64,000 nt of DNA from Flavicella sp964230805 (GTDB lineage Bacteria; Bacteroidota; Bacteroidia; Flavobacteriales; Flavobacteriaceae), in contig CAXRIA010000027.1 in the NCBI GenBank assembly GCA_964230805.1, positions 29,936 to 93,935 on the forward strand, read 5' to 3'. Position 1 is the stretch's first letter. Each line of letters begins with the position of its first letter. Positions 1 to 9,172 of the stretch are shown piece by piece. The notes under the pieces are model-generated. The model was not told the DNA's origin and ran no database searches. It saw nothing but the letters and a program-made list of their open reading frames with translations. The position numbers and the translations under genes were made by a program.

Positions 1-1644
1 ATTACCGTAGGAATTGTATTGATACCTCAGGGAATAGCCTATGCTTTGATTGCAGGTTTGCCTCCTATATATGGTTTGTACACAGCCCTAATTCCACAAA
101 TAGTTTATGCCGTTTTAGGAACCTCTCCAAAAGTAGCCGTTGGACCAGTAGCCATGGATTCTTTATTGGTTGCAGCAGGAATCGCAACGATTGCTACTAC
201 AGGAACAGAAAATACGGTTGCGATAGCCATACTTCTTGCTTTTATGGTGGGAGTAACCCAATTTTTATTGGGAGTTTTTCGACTCGGTTTTGTAGTGAAT
301 TTTTTGTCGAAACCGGTAATTAGTGGTTTTACATCTGCTGCAGCAATGATTATTGGCGTCAACCAATTGCAAAATTTTTTCGGAATTTCCATCCCAAGAA
401 GCAATCAAGTTCATGAAGTAGTCTTTCACTTTCTGAATAAGATCAATACCATCAATTGGCAAACTTTTGGCTTAGGAGCAGGAGCCATATTTTTGTTATT
501 TCTATTCAAACGAATTCATAAAAGTATACCCGGGCCACTCATTGTTGTGATTTTGGGAATCCTTCTTTTAAAATTTTTTAACAGCTCTTTTGATGAAGTG
601 GCAATCATTAAAGAAATTCCTTCAGGGCTTCCAAGTTTTGCGGTACCAGATTTTGATATTCAACAGTTTTCAGAGATTGTTAGCATTGCAGTAACCATTG
701 CAATGATTGGCTTTTTAGAGACGGTATCTATTGGGAAATCTTTGGAGCGTAATGAAGACGTTATTCAGGTAAAGCCAAATCAAGAATTGATTGCGATTGG
801 TTTGGGGAATATATTTGGATCGTTTTTTAAATCCTATCCTGCAACTGCGAGTTTTTCCAGATCCGCAGTCAACCAAGATGCCGGTGCACAAACAGGAATG
901 GCTGCCTTTTTTTCTGTAGCCATTTTAATAGCAGTTCTGTTGTTTTTAACCCCTGTGTTTTACTTTTTACCCAAAACAATTTTGGCAGCCATTATTATTG
1001 TCTCGATACTTAAATTGATTGATTTTAAAGAAGCGAAGCGTTTGTGGAAATTGAATAAGATCGATTTTTGGATGCTGTTGGTTACTTTTATCGGTACCAT
1101 GTCTTTTGGTATCAAGGAAGGAATTGCATTGGGCGTTGGACTTTCTTTATGGATGGTTATTTTTAGAACGTCTAAACCTCATATTGCTGTTTTAGGGAGA
1201 ATTCCCAATACCCAGTTTTTTAGAAATGTAAATCGATTTGATGATGTGGAAGTTCATCCAGAAGTTTTGATTGTGCGGTTTGATTCTCATTTGTATTTTG
1301 CAAATACCGATTATTTCAGAGAACAGTTGCGCGTACTTTCGCAGGAGAAAGGGCCTGCATTAAAACTGATCATTATTGATGGAGAGTGTATCAATGGTTT
1401 GGATAGTACAGGGGCTACGATGTGGAACAATCGAATTGATTATTACGCGGAACAAGGAGTGAAAATTTATTTTACTAATGTAAAAGGACCTGTACGAGAT
1501 GCGATGACCAAAGCAGGAATTATTCAAAAAATTGGAATTGAAAACTGTTTCATGAGCAACGCAGGAGCGATGTCTTTTTACGAAACAGGAAATAGAGAAA
1601 GTCAACAAAAATTGTCGTCCTATATTGAACAGACAAATAGTTGA
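1..1644 (+). CDS. SulP family anion transporter, 5' truncated by window edge
   Basis: This is the C-terminal 547 residues of an inner-membrane SulP/SLC26 permease, which moves sulfate or another inorganic anion, perhaps bicarbonate. The frame is open at base 1, so the true start lies upstream; the TTG at 19 is internal. The family signature near the SulP N-terminus is visible (IPQGIAYALIAGLPPIYGLY), followed by about ten hydrophobic segments. From about residue 420 there is a soluble C-terminal STAS domain (VRFDSHLYFANTDYF, then IIDGECINGLDSTGA), the usual cytoplasmic regulatory module of this family. No partner such as a carbonic anhydrase lies downstream, so the substrate cannot be assigned. 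Family certain, substrate unknown. Confidence 0.93.
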   Translation: MTVGIVLIPQGIAYALIAGLPPIYGLYTALIPQIVYAVLGTSPKVAVGPVAMDSLLVAAGIATIATTGTENTVAIAILLAFMVGVTQFLLGVFRLGFVVNFLSKPVISGFTSAAAMIIGVNQLQNFFGISIPRSNQVHEVVFHFLNKINTINWQTFGLGAGAIFLLFLFKRIHKSIPGPLIVVILGILLLKFFNSSFDEVAIIKEIPSGLPSFAVPDFDIQQFSEIVSIAVTIAMIGFLETVSIGKSLERNEDVIQVKPNQELIAIGLGNIFGSFFKSYPATASFSRSAVNQDAGAQTGMAAFFSVAILIAVLLFLTPVFYFLPKTILAAIIIVSILKLIDFKEAKRLWKLNKIDFWMLLVTFIGTMSFGIKEGIALGVGLSLWMVIFRTSKPHIAVLGRIPNTQFFRNVNRFDDVEVHPEVLIVRFDSHLYFANTDYFREQLRVLSQEKGPALKLIIIDGECINGLDSTGATMWNNRIDYYAEQGVKIYFTNVKGPVRDAMTKAGIIQKIGIENCFMSNAGAMSFYETGNRESQQKLSSYIEQTNS

Positions 1645-1764
1645 TTTTACGAATGAAGAAGATCCTGTAATGACCAGCAAACTAAGTTTTGTTCTTGTTT
1701 TTGTTACCGGTTTTTGTTTTTTAATTTTCCAACAGGCACCCTTTTAACTCTCAACAAAGAACAG

Positions 1765-1772
1765 TACTTTTG
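1765..1772 (+). promoter_or_regulatory. Bacteroidota -7 promoter element for leuS
   Basis: TACTTTTG matches the TAnnTTTG -7 consensus of Bacteroidota sigma-A promoters. It lies 33 bases before the ATG at 1806. A possible upstream TTG start at 1770 falls inside this element and so cannot be translated from the transcript. Confidence 0.55.
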
Positions 1773-1795
1773 CATCGGAATAATGAATTATTTAC

Positions 1796-1801
1796 AAGGA
1801 G
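1796..1801 (+). promoter_or_regulatory. Shine-Dalgarno-like AAGGAG before leuS
   Basis: AAGGAG lies 4 bases upstream of ATG 1806. Bacteroidota ribosomes mostly do not use such sites because the anti-SD is sequestered, so a near-perfect match is unusual. It supports the 1806 start or may be chance. Confidence 0.4.
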
Positions 1802-1805
1802 CTCC

Positions 1806-4652
1806 ATGGAATACAATTTCAGAGAAATAGAAGCCAAATGGCAATCGTATTGGTCAAGAAACCAAACCTTCAAAGCAAACGAGAAAACAGACAAGCCAAA
1901 GTACTATGTTTTGGATATGTTTCCTTATCCTTCAGGAGCAGGTTTGCATGTGGGGCATCCCTTAGGCTATATTGCCTCTGACATTTATGCCCGATACAAA
2001 AGACATCAAGGGTTTCATGTATTGCATCCACAAGGCTATGATTCTTTTGGGTTGCCTGCCGAACAATATGCCATTCAAACAGGACAACATCCGGCAATTA
2101 CTACCGAAACAAATATCGCTACCTACAGAAAACAATTGGACAAAATAGGATTTTCATTTGATTGGTCACGAGAGGTCCGTACTTCAAATCCAGAGTACTA
2201 CAAATGGACGCAATGGATTTTTATTCAGCTGTTTCAATCGTGGTATAATAGCGCTACGAACAAAGCTGAAGACATTGAAACTTTGGTGGCTATTTTTGAA
2301 AAATCAGGAAATGAAAATGTTTGTGCCCAAGCAGAAGATGGGATTGAACTATTTACAGCAGATGCTTGGAATGGGTTTTCAAAACAAGAGCAAGAAAATA
2401 TTTTATCAAAATATCGATTGACGTATTTGTCGGATACAGAGGTAAATTGGTGTCCTGAATTGGGAACTGTTTTGGCAAATGATGAAATCGTGAACGGTGT
2501 ATCTGAAAGAGGTGGACACCCCGTGGTGCGAAAAAAAATGACCCAATGGAGTATGCGTATATCGGCCTATGCCCAGCGTTTGCTCGATGGGTTGGAGAAA
2601 TTAGACTGGCCACAACCCTTAAAAGATGCACAAACCAATTGGATTGGTCGTTCGCAAGGAGCTTCCGTGAAGTTTGCAATAGAAAATCAAGAGGCACAAG
2701 ATGTTATAGAAGTGTTTACAACGCGTCCAGACACTATTTTTGGAGTGACTTTTATGACCTTGGCGCCCGAACATGATTTGGTTTCTAAAATTACGACAGC
2801 CGCACAAAAAGAGGAGGTAGAGGCGTATATAGAAGCTACTGCCAAACGAAGTGAACGAGACCGTATGGCCGATGTGAAAACCATTTCAGGTGCTTTTACA
2901 GGCGCTTATGCTTTGCATCCATTTACAGGAGAAAAAATACCTATTTGGATCGGAGACTATGTTTTGGCAAGCTACGGAACTGGCGCTGTCATGGCTGTTC
3001 CGTGTGGAGATCAGAGAGATTATAATTTTGCAAAGCATTTTCAAATTGACATTAAAAATATTTTTGAGGGTGTCGATGTTTCTGAAGCCGCATGTGAAGA
3101 CAAGACTGCTAAAATTACCAACTCCGATTTTTTATCGGGTTTGTCTGTAAAAAAAGCGACAAAACTTGCGATTTACGAAATTGAGCAACGTGGTTTTGGG
3201 AAAGGAAAAATAAACTATCGTTTGCGTGACGCAGTATTTAGTCGCCAGCGATACTGGGGGGAGCCCTTTCCTGTATATTACAAAGACGGGATGCCGCAAA
3301 TGATCGCAGTGGAACATTTGCCAATTGTTTTGCCAGAAGTTGAAAAATATTTGCCCACAGCAACTGGAGAGCCTCCTCTAGGAAATGCCGACCATTGGGC
3401 ATGGTGTACAGAAACAAATAGCATCGTTTCAAAGGAAAAGATAAACAACGAAACCATATGGCCAATGGAGCTCAATACCATGCCAGGATGGGCAGGAAGC
3501 TCTTGGTATTTCAACCGATATATGGATCCCGCAAATGACGGAGCATTTGTAAGTAAGGAAGCAGTGAACTATTGGAAGGAAATCGATTTGTATATAGGAG
3601 GCTCTGAACATGCGACAGGCCACTTGTTATACGCTCGTTTTTGGCAGAAATTTCTCTTTGATAGAGGACATTTACCGGTTGATGAATTTGCAAAAAAATT
3701 AATCAACCAAGGGATGATTTTGGGAACAAGCGCTTTTGTATATCGATTGGAAGGAACCCAAACTTTCTTGTCAAAAGGATTGATTGAAAATCAAAAAGTA
3801 CAGGCCATTCATGTCGATGTTTCTTTGGTGAATTCTGCGGATGAATTGGATATTGAAGCGTTTAAAAATCACCCGATGAATAAAGATTTCAAAGAAGCTA
3901 TTTTTAAAGGTGAAAAAGGAGAAATAATTGATGGTGTCAATGACACCTATGTTGTGGGACGCGAGGTTGAAAAAATGTCTAAATCCAAATACAACGTTGT
4001 CAATCCAGATGCAATTTGTGAAGCATATGGAGCTGATTCGTTGCGATTGTTTGAAATGTTTTTGGGCCCCCTAGAGCAAGCGAAACCCTGGAAGACTTCC
4101 GGCATTTCAGGAGTACATTCTTTTTTGAAAAAAATGTGGAAATTGTATCATCATGACAACACTTTTTTTGTCTCTGAAGAAAAGGCAAGCAAAGAGGAAT
4201 TAAAAATCCTGCACAAAACCATCAAGAAAGTCCAAGAAGATATTGAAAACTTTTCTTTCAATACTTCCGTAAGTACTTTTATGATTGCAGTAAATGAATT
4301 GGCGGCATTGAAATGCAATAAAAGAGAAATTTTGGAGCCTTTGTTGGTGTTGATTTCTCCCTATGCGCCTCACATTTCGGAAGAGCTTTGGTGTAAAATT
4401 GGAAATAAGGAATCCATTGCAACAGCTAGTTTTCCTATATTTGATGCAAATCATTTGATAGAAAGCAGCAAGGTATATCCAATTTCCTTCAATGGAAAAA
4501 TGCGTTTTACATTGGAATTGCCCTTGGATTTTTCAAAAGAAGAAATAGAGAAGAAGGTGCTTGCACATGAAAAAACACAAGCACAATTGGAAGGAAGAAC
4601 TCCGAAAAAAGTGATTGTTGTGCCCGGTAAAATTGTCAATATTGTAGGTTAA
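1806..4652 (+). CDS. leuS: Leucyl-tRNA synthetase
   Basis: Class I aminoacyl-tRNA synthetase that charges tRNA-Leu with leucine in the cytoplasm; 948 residues, in the bacterial LeuRS size range. The Rossmann-fold HIGH motif is seen as HVGH in SGAGLHVGHPLGY near residue 50. The CP1 editing-domain signature (TTRPDTIFG) follows near residue 310, and the KMSKS loop (VEKMSKSKYN) near residue 725. An anticodon-binding helical domain and a short C-terminal domain complete the protein. I chose ATG 1806 because the longer frame from TTG 1770 begins inside a promoter element. Unusually for this phylum, AAGGAG sits 4 bases before the ATG. Confidence 0.97.
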   Translation: MEYNFREIEAKWQSYWSRNQTFKANEKTDKPKYYVLDMFPYPSGAGLHVGHPLGYIASDIYARYKRHQGFHVLHPQGYDSFGLPAEQYAIQTGQHPAITTETNIATYRKQLDKIGFSFDWSREVRTSNPEYYKWTQWIFIQLFQSWYNSATNKAEDIETLVAIFEKSGNENVCAQAEDGIELFTADAWNGFSKQEQENILSKYRLTYLSDTEVNWCPELGTVLANDEIVNGVSERGGHPVVRKKMTQWSMRISAYAQRLLDGLEKLDWPQPLKDAQTNWIGRSQGASVKFAIENQEAQDVIEVFTTRPDTIFGVTFMTLAPEHDLVSKITTAAQKEEVEAYIEATAKRSERDRMADVKTISGAFTGAYALHPFTGEKIPIWIGDYVLASYGTGAVMAVPCGDQRDYNFAKHFQIDIKNIFEGVDVSEAACEDKTAKITNSDFLSGLSVKKATKLAIYEIEQRGFGKGKINYRLRDAVFSRQRYWGEPFPVYYKDGMPQMIAVEHLPIVLPEVEKYLPTATGEPPLGNADHWAWCTETNSIVSKEKINNETIWPMELNTMPGWAGSSWYFNRYMDPANDGAFVSKEAVNYWKEIDLYIGGSEHATGHLLYARFWQKFLFDRGHLPVDEFAKKLINQGMILGTSAFVYRLEGTQTFLSKGLIENQKVQAIHVDVSLVNSADELDIEAFKNHPMNKDFKEAIFKGEKGEIIDGVNDTYVVGREVEKMSKSKYNVVNPDAICEAYGADSLRLFEMFLGPLEQAKPWKTSGISGVHSFLKKMWKLYHHDNTFFVSEEKASKEELKILHKTIKKVQEDIENFSFNTSVSTFMIAVNELAALKCNKREILEPLLVLISPYAPHISEELWCKIGNKESIATASFPIFDANHLIESSKVYPISFNGKMRFTLELPLDFSKEEIEKKVLAHEKTQAQLEGRTPKKVIVVPGKIVNIVG

Positions 4653-4674
4653 ACATTTCAATAATTTGAAGATT

Positions 4675-5160
4675 ATGAAAATTGCAAACGTCGTATCCGT
4701 ACTATTTTTAATCACATTGGTGTTCTCATGCAGCACACCAGAAGAAAAAATGAAGAAATATATGACCGGCAATTGGAAAGCAATTTATTACAAGTGGGAG
4801 CTCCCCAGCTATCAAAAAAAGGATACCTTGGTTGAATATGCTTTTGATTATAGCAACCCCGATGAAAAGAGACCGGAGGGTGTGCCAGTTTACAAGTTCA
4901 AAGAAGACGGTGTTTTCGAATCTTGGCACGAAAAAAATGGTGTCGCTGGAAAAAAAACCATTGGAAAATGGCGTGTTACCCAAGACTCGTTGTTTTATGA
5001 TTTGAAATTTAAGGGGAAACCGTATACCGTGTCTATGAAATTGTCGATGATTGAAGACGGTTATGCCACGAAACGTCTGATGGATAAAGACGGAGATGGA
5101 GATCTTGATGATAGTTTGTATATGGAAACCGTTCGTTTGCCAAACGACTCAAAAGAATAA
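4675..5160 (+). CDS. Small lipoprotein, lipocalin-like
   Basis: 161-residue predicted lipoprotein. A short signal peptide (MKIANVVSVLFLITLVFSC) ends in a lipobox with Cys at about 19, so it should be lipid-anchored in the periplasm or outer membrane. The mature part starts with a charged stretch, then MTGNWKAIYYKWELP, followed by alternating short beta-like segments (VYKFKEDGVFESW, GKWRVTQDSLFYDL). This resembles the lipocalin-like domains common in Bacteroidota lipoproteins of unknown function. DKDGDGDLDDS near the C-terminus resembles a calcium-binding loop. ATG 4675 is preferred to TTG 4666 because it starts the signal peptide cleanly. It overlaps the next gene by one base, so the two are probably translationally coupled. 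Confidence 0.75.
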   Translation: MKIANVVSVLFLITLVFSCSTPEEKMKKYMTGNWKAIYYKWELPSYQKKDTLVEYAFDYSNPDEKRPEGVPVYKFKEDGVFESWHEKNGVAGKKTIGKWRVTQDSLFYDLKFKGKPYTVSMKLSMIEDGYATKRLMDKDGDGDLDDSLYMETVRLPNDSKE

Positions 5161-5426
5161 TGGTAAAAATACCTATTCAAATAGAAATTATTGGTTTTAT
5201 TGCCGCCATTTTGACTACCGTGTCTTTTGTGCCACAAGTCTATAAAATTTGGAAAACAAAATCAGCAGAAAGTGTTTCACTAAGCATGTTTTTACTATTT
5301 TTTATTGGTGTGGCTTTGTGGTTTGTATATGGACTTTTGCTAGGCAGTATTTCAATGATTGTGGCCAATACGATTACTGGAATTTTAGCTTTGATGATTG
5401 TTTATTTCAAATTTAAGTACAAATAA
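5160..5426 (+). CDS. SemiSWEET-type sugar transporter (MtN3/PQ-loop family)
   Basis: 88-residue inner-membrane protein with three hydrophobic helices, the size of a bacterial SemiSWEET, which works as a dimer and passes mono- or disaccharides by facilitated diffusion. The family PQ motif is present in helix 1 (TTVSFVPQVYKIWKTKSA), followed by the typical SVSLSMF and a third helix with VANTITGI. The ATG overlaps the stop of the upstream lipoprotein gene by one base, pointing to one transcript with it. The link between the two products is not known. Confidence 0.88.
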   Translation: MVKIPIQIEIIGFIAAILTTVSFVPQVYKIWKTKSAESVSLSMFLLFFIGVALWFVYGLLLGSISMIVANTITGILALMIVYFKFKYK

Positions 5427-5498
5427 ACGAGGCTTACCTTGGCTTTTTTTACTAATTTTAGAAAGCTTTAGTACCAATAATTTTTGGTTTTGTTACCT

Positions 5499-6947
5499 AT
5501 GAATTTTAGTAAATTTTCACTTCGAATTCGAATATTCCTCTCCATGACGATGCTTGTGTTTCTGGCATTCATCATGATTGCGGTGGTCACGATTTATCAG
5601 TACCGTGAACAAACTGAGGAGTACAATACAAGTCGTTTTGAGCGAAAAGAAGACGCCATACGTTTGAATATTCAATACGGCCTTAGCAATGCCAAAGAAT
5701 CTTTAGAGACGAAGAATCTTAAGAAGATATTGAAACAACGCATTTTTGAGGTAGCCGCAGTGCACAAAGCAACCATAAAGATTTATGATTTGCAGGGAGA
5801 CCTAATGATTAGTTCTATTCCAAATACGCCCTATGAATCGATTCTCTCAGAAGACCTAGACCAGTTGAGGCAGAAGAACTCGCATCGTTTGATACAGGGC
5901 ATGAATGAAGAGGGCAAAAGTTTGCAGGCTTCCTATACGTATATTCTGAATGAGGATAAGGATGCTATTGGGATTTTGAAATTACATTACTTACAAGATA
6001 ATTCTGCTCAAGAAAAGGACTTGAATGAATTCTTATCTCGACTAGGATTGGTCTACGTACTATTGTTCTTTTTTGCGATTGGAATTGCTTATTTTTTATC
6101 GAGTTATATCACAAAATCTATTGGGACGGTGATTTCTAAAATGAGTCAAACGGGCTTGTACAAAAGAAATGAAAAAATAGTACTGACGGACGCCCCTGGC
6201 GAGATTCGAAAGTTGGTTGCTGCCTACAATGAAATGGTAGATAAGCTTGAAGAGAGTGCAGAAAAATTAGCAAAAAGTGAGCGAGAGCAGGCATGGCAAG
6301 AAATGGCGAGACAAGTAGCGCATGAAATCAAAAATCCGTTAACACCGATGCGTTTGACCGTTCAAAGTTTTGAACGAAAATTCAATCCGGAGGATACTGA
6401 GATTAGAGAAAAAGTGAGCGAGTATTCTCGAATTTTGATTCAGCAAATTGATGTCATGAGTTCCATTGCTTCTGCGTTTTCAGATTTTGCACAAATGCCT
6501 ACCAAACAAAAAGAGAACATTGAGGTAGTAACTGTGGTCAAAATGGCGATAGATCTTTTTGACAAGCCCTACATTTCTCATGAATCTTCTTCAGAAAAGA
6601 TGTATCTTCAAATTGATAAAACCCAATTGGTGAGAGTGGTGAACAATTTAGTTCAAAATTCAATACATGCCACGAAGAAAATGAGGAATCCAATGATTTC
6701 GGTAAACATTACTGAAAACAAAACACATATTGAAATTCAGGTGCAAGATAACGGAAAAGGAATTTCTGAGGAGTTAAAAGACAAAGTTTTTGAACCCAGA
6801 TTTACGACCAAAACAAGTGGTATGGGATTGGGATTGCCGATGATTAAAAAAATAATTGAGAGTTACGACGGGTCTTTGAGCTTTGTGTCAGAAGAAGGGA
6901 AAGGAACTATTTTTAGAGTGATCATACCAAAAGAAAGCGTGGAATAA
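5499..6947 (+). CDS. Membrane sensor histidine kinase, NtrY-like, orphan
   Basis: 482-residue two-component sensor. A first membrane helix (about residues 12-34) is followed by an extracytoplasmic sensor loop of about 150 residues, a second helix near 180-205, and a HAMP-like linker. The dimerisation helix carries the phosphoacceptor His in RQVAHEIKNPLTPMRL. The ATPase domain has an N box (VRVVNNLVQNSIHAT), G1 box (QDNGKGI), F-like PRFTTK and G2 box (GMGLGLPM). The H-box and the PLTPMRL sequence are typical of NtrY-related kinases. No response regulator lies next to it. ATG 5499 is chosen over TTG 5484. The stimulus cannot be read from the sequence. Confidence 0.9.
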   Translation: MNFSKFSLRIRIFLSMTMLVFLAFIMIAVVTIYQYREQTEEYNTSRFERKEDAIRLNIQYGLSNAKESLETKNLKKILKQRIFEVAAVHKATIKIYDLQGDLMISSIPNTPYESILSEDLDQLRQKNSHRLIQGMNEEGKSLQASYTYILNEDKDAIGILKLHYLQDNSAQEKDLNEFLSRLGLVYVLLFFFAIGIAYFLSSYITKSIGTVISKMSQTGLYKRNEKIVLTDAPGEIRKLVAAYNEMVDKLEESAEKLAKSEREQAWQEMARQVAHEIKNPLTPMRLTVQSFERKFNPEDTEIREKVSEYSRILIQQIDVMSSIASAFSDFAQMPTKQKENIEVVTVVKMAIDLFDKPYISHESSSEKMYLQIDKTQLVRVVNNLVQNSIHATKKMRNPMISVNITENKTHIEIQVQDNGKGISEELKDKVFEPRFTTKTSGMGLGLPMIKKIIESYDGSLSFVSEEGKGTIFRVIIPKESVE

Positions 6948-6960
6948 AAAATTCAATCCG

Positions 6961-7737
6961 ATGAATGCAACCATTTTAATCAACCGAGAACATCCAAACG
7001 TGGCAATTGTTGCTGTCAATCGCCCGGAAAAGTTAAATTCTTTGAATGAAGAAACGATTCATTCTTTGCACCATGCCTTGAAGTCATTGGAGAACGATGA
7101 TTCCGCTCGTGTTATTATTTTAACAGGAGTTGGAAACAAGGCATTTGTGGCGGGAGCGGATATTGCGGAATTTGAGAAATTCTCCGAAGAAGAGGGAAGA
7201 GAATTGGTGCGAAAGGGTCAAGAAATGGTATTTAATTTTATTGAAAATTTTTCAAAACCTGTGATCGCTGCAATCAATGGATTTGCCTTGGGAGGTGGTT
7301 TGGAACTCGCAATGGCCTGCCATTTTAGGTATGCGTCAGAAAATGCGAAAATGGGACTTCCAGAAGTTTCTTTGGGCTTAATTCCTGGGTATGGAGGCAC
7401 ACAAAGATTGCCTCAATTGGTTGGAAAAGGGCTTGCGATGGAACTCATTCTGTCGGGTACTATGATAACAGCTGAAGCTGCGTTGAAACATGGGTTGGTC
7501 AATAAAGTTGTAACAGAAGAAACGCTTATACCTGCCTGTTTGTCAATAGCAACTAAAATAGCTTCCAATTCGTCGAGTGGTATTGCTGCTGCCATAAAAT
7601 CGGTGAACGCTGGCTTTGACTATGAAACAGACGGATTTGATACCGAGATTACATATTTTGGAACTTGTTTTGGAACCAAAGACTTTTTAGAAGGAACGTC
7701 GGCATTTTTAAACAAAAGAAAGCCAAAATTTAAATGA
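6961..7737 (+). CDS. Enoyl-CoA hydratase/isomerase (crotonase family)
   Basis: 258-residue cytoplasmic crotonase-fold enzyme that probably hydrates 2-enoyl-CoA in fatty-acid or branched-chain amino-acid breakdown. The oxyanion-hole signatures are visible: KAFVAGADIAEF (first backbone NH) and NGFALGGGLELAMAC (second). Catalytic glutamates are present in ELAMAC and in MGLPEVSLGLIPGYGGTQRL, matching the two Glu of true hydratases. It begins 13 bases after the kinase gene. The kinase-crotonase pairing looks like co-transcription without clear functional connection. Confidence 0.9.
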   Translation: MNATILINREHPNVAIVAVNRPEKLNSLNEETIHSLHHALKSLENDDSARVIILTGVGNKAFVAGADIAEFEKFSEEEGRELVRKGQEMVFNFIENFSKPVIAAINGFALGGGLELAMACHFRYASENAKMGLPEVSLGLIPGYGGTQRLPQLVGKGLAMELILSGTMITAEAALKHGLVNKVVTEETLIPACLSIATKIASNSSSGIAAAIKSVNAGFDYETDGFDTEITYFGTCFGTKDFLEGTSAFLNKRKPKFK

Positions 7738-7759
7738 GATGAACTTTTTACTTAGGAGC

Positions 7760-8410
7760 TCATTCTCCTTTCCACTCCTTATAAAATTGGGTTAAAAAAT
7801 TTTCCATAAATAGATGTCGCTCCAATGCCATCTCTCTTCCTGCAGTAGTGTTCATTCGGTCTTTCAAAAGGAGTAATTTTTCGTAAAAATGATTGATGCT
7901 TGGCGCTGTCGATTTTTTGTATTGTTCCTTAGTCATCGTTAAATTGGGTGGAATGTCGGGGTTGTACAAAGTACGTTTTTTGTAGCCTCCGTAACTGAAA
8001 CACCTTGCAATACCAATGGCTCCAACAGCGTCTATGCGATCTGCATCTTGAATACAGCTCAGTTCCAATGAGCTGAATTTTTGAGAAAAGTTCCCTCCTT
8101 TAAAAGAAATATTTTCTATGATTTTTACAACATGGTCAATAATTTCTGGAGTCACTTGTTGCTCATTTAAAAATAAGGCTGCTTTTTTGGGTCCTATGCT
8201 TTCATCACCACCGTGGAATTTAGAATCGGCAATGTCGTGCAATAGAGCGCCCAATGCAACCACAAAAAGATTTGCATTTTCTTTTTTTGCAATTTTTTTT
8301 GCGATTTTGTAAACGCGCTCTACGTGAAACCAATCGTGGCCACCTTCTGAATTTTTCAAACAATCCTTGACAAAAAGAATGGTGTTCTCGACAATTTTAT
8401 TTTGATTCAT
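7760..8410 (-). CDS. HD-domain phosphohydrolase
   Basis: 216-residue cytoplasmic metal-dependent phosphohydrolase. The HD signature residues are in order: HDWFHVERV (first His), ALLHDIADSKFHGG (HD pair) and a later Asp in CIQDADRIDAVGAIGIAR. This layout matches the YedJ/YpgQ-type HD proteins, some of which hydrolyse nucleoside triphosphates; the substrate here is unknown. ATG 8410 is preferred to an in-frame ATG at 8461 because the longer form would run through the divergent tsaB promoter. It is convergent with the crotonase gene. Confidence 0.85.
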   Translation of the reverse strand: MNQNKIVENTILFVKDCLKNSEGGHDWFHVERVYKIAKKIAKKENANLFVVALGALLHDIADSKFHGGDESIGPKKAALFLNEQQVTPEIIDHVVKIIENISFKGGNFSQKFSSLELSCIQDADRIDAVGAIGIARCFSYGGYKKRTLYNPDIPPNLTMTKEQYKKSTAPSINHFYEKLLLLKDRMNTTAGREMALERHLFMENFLTQFYKEWKGE

Positions 8411-8466
8411 ATTGTAAAAATAATGCAATAATTCGTCATGTGTTCTATCTTGAGAGATCAAAGTCT

Positions 8467-8474
8467 TATATTTG
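8467..8474 (+). promoter_or_regulatory. Bacteroidota -7 promoter element for tsaB
   Basis: TATATTTG, an exact TAnnTTTG match, sits 20 bases before the TTG start at 8495. Its position rules out the in-frame ATG at 8438 as translation start. Confidence 0.65.
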
Positions 8475-8494
8475 CTTTTTTAAATATTGGTACG

Positions 8495-9172
8495 TTGTCA
8501 CATATTTTACACATAGAAACGTCTACAAAGAATTGTTCGGTAAGCATCGGAAATTCTGGGGTATTGGTTGCTTTGGAAGAACGAAATACAGGAGGGTATT
8601 CACATGCCGAGAAATTGCATGTATTTGTCGAAAAAGTCATTGAGAAAGCCGGTTTGGAATTTTCTGATTTGGCGGCTGTTTGTGTGGGAAAAGGTCCAGG
8701 TTCCTACACAGGACTTCGTATCGGTGTATCCGCGGTGAAAGGCTTGTGTTATGCTTTGGACATTCCAATGCTCGCCGTGGAGAGTTTGGAAGTTTTATCG
8801 AGAAATGTTTCTGTGGATACGGGACATATCATACCTCTATTAGATGCGAGAAGAATGGAAGTTTACAGTGCTATTTTTGACGTAAATTACCAGCGCGTAC
8901 GTGAGACAAAGGCGGAGATAATTGATAGCAATTCCTTCTTTGAATATCTCGAACAGGGTCCCGTTCATTTTATCGGTGATGGCGCGGAGAAATGCAAAGA
9001 CCTAATACAGCATCCCAATGCAAGTTTTATAGAAAATGCTTTTCCTTCAGCATCGGACATGGTATCCTTGGCTTTTGAAAAGTACAGAGCACATGATACG
9101 GTAGATGTAGCTTATTTTGAACCTTTTTACTTGAAAGATTTTGTTGGGACCAAGTCCAAAAACCGCAATTAG
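8495..9172 (+). CDS. tsaB: tRNA threonylcarbamoyladenosine biosynthesis protein TsaB
   Basis: 225-residue ASKHA-fold scaffold protein that, with TsaD and TsaE, places the threonylcarbamoyl group on A37 of ANN-decoding tRNAs. The family N-terminus ILHIETSTKNCSVSI is intact, and GKGPGSYTGLRIGVSAVKGL is the TsaB signature that contacts TsaD. Homologues start right at this N-terminus, so TTG 8495 is the likely start. The longer ATG 8438 form adds 19 residues encoded within the promoter. tsaD and tsaE are not in this window. Its 3' end overlaps the convergent mscS-like gene by 4 bases. Confidence 0.92.
   Translation: MSHILHIETSTKNCSVSIGNSGVLVALEERNTGGYSHAEKLHVFVEKVIEKAGLEFSDLAAVCVGKGPGSYTGLRIGVSAVKGLCYALDIPMLAVESLEVLSRNVSVDTGHIIPLLDARRMEVYSAIFDVNYQRVRETKAEIIDSNSFFEYLEQGPVHFIGDGAEKCKDLIQHPNASFIENAFPSASDMVSLAFEKYRAHDTVDVAYFEPFYLKDFVGTKSKNRN

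Noticed and set aside
8438..8494. N-terminal extension of tsaB from ATG 8438
   Set aside because: Contains the promoter element and has no family counterpart.
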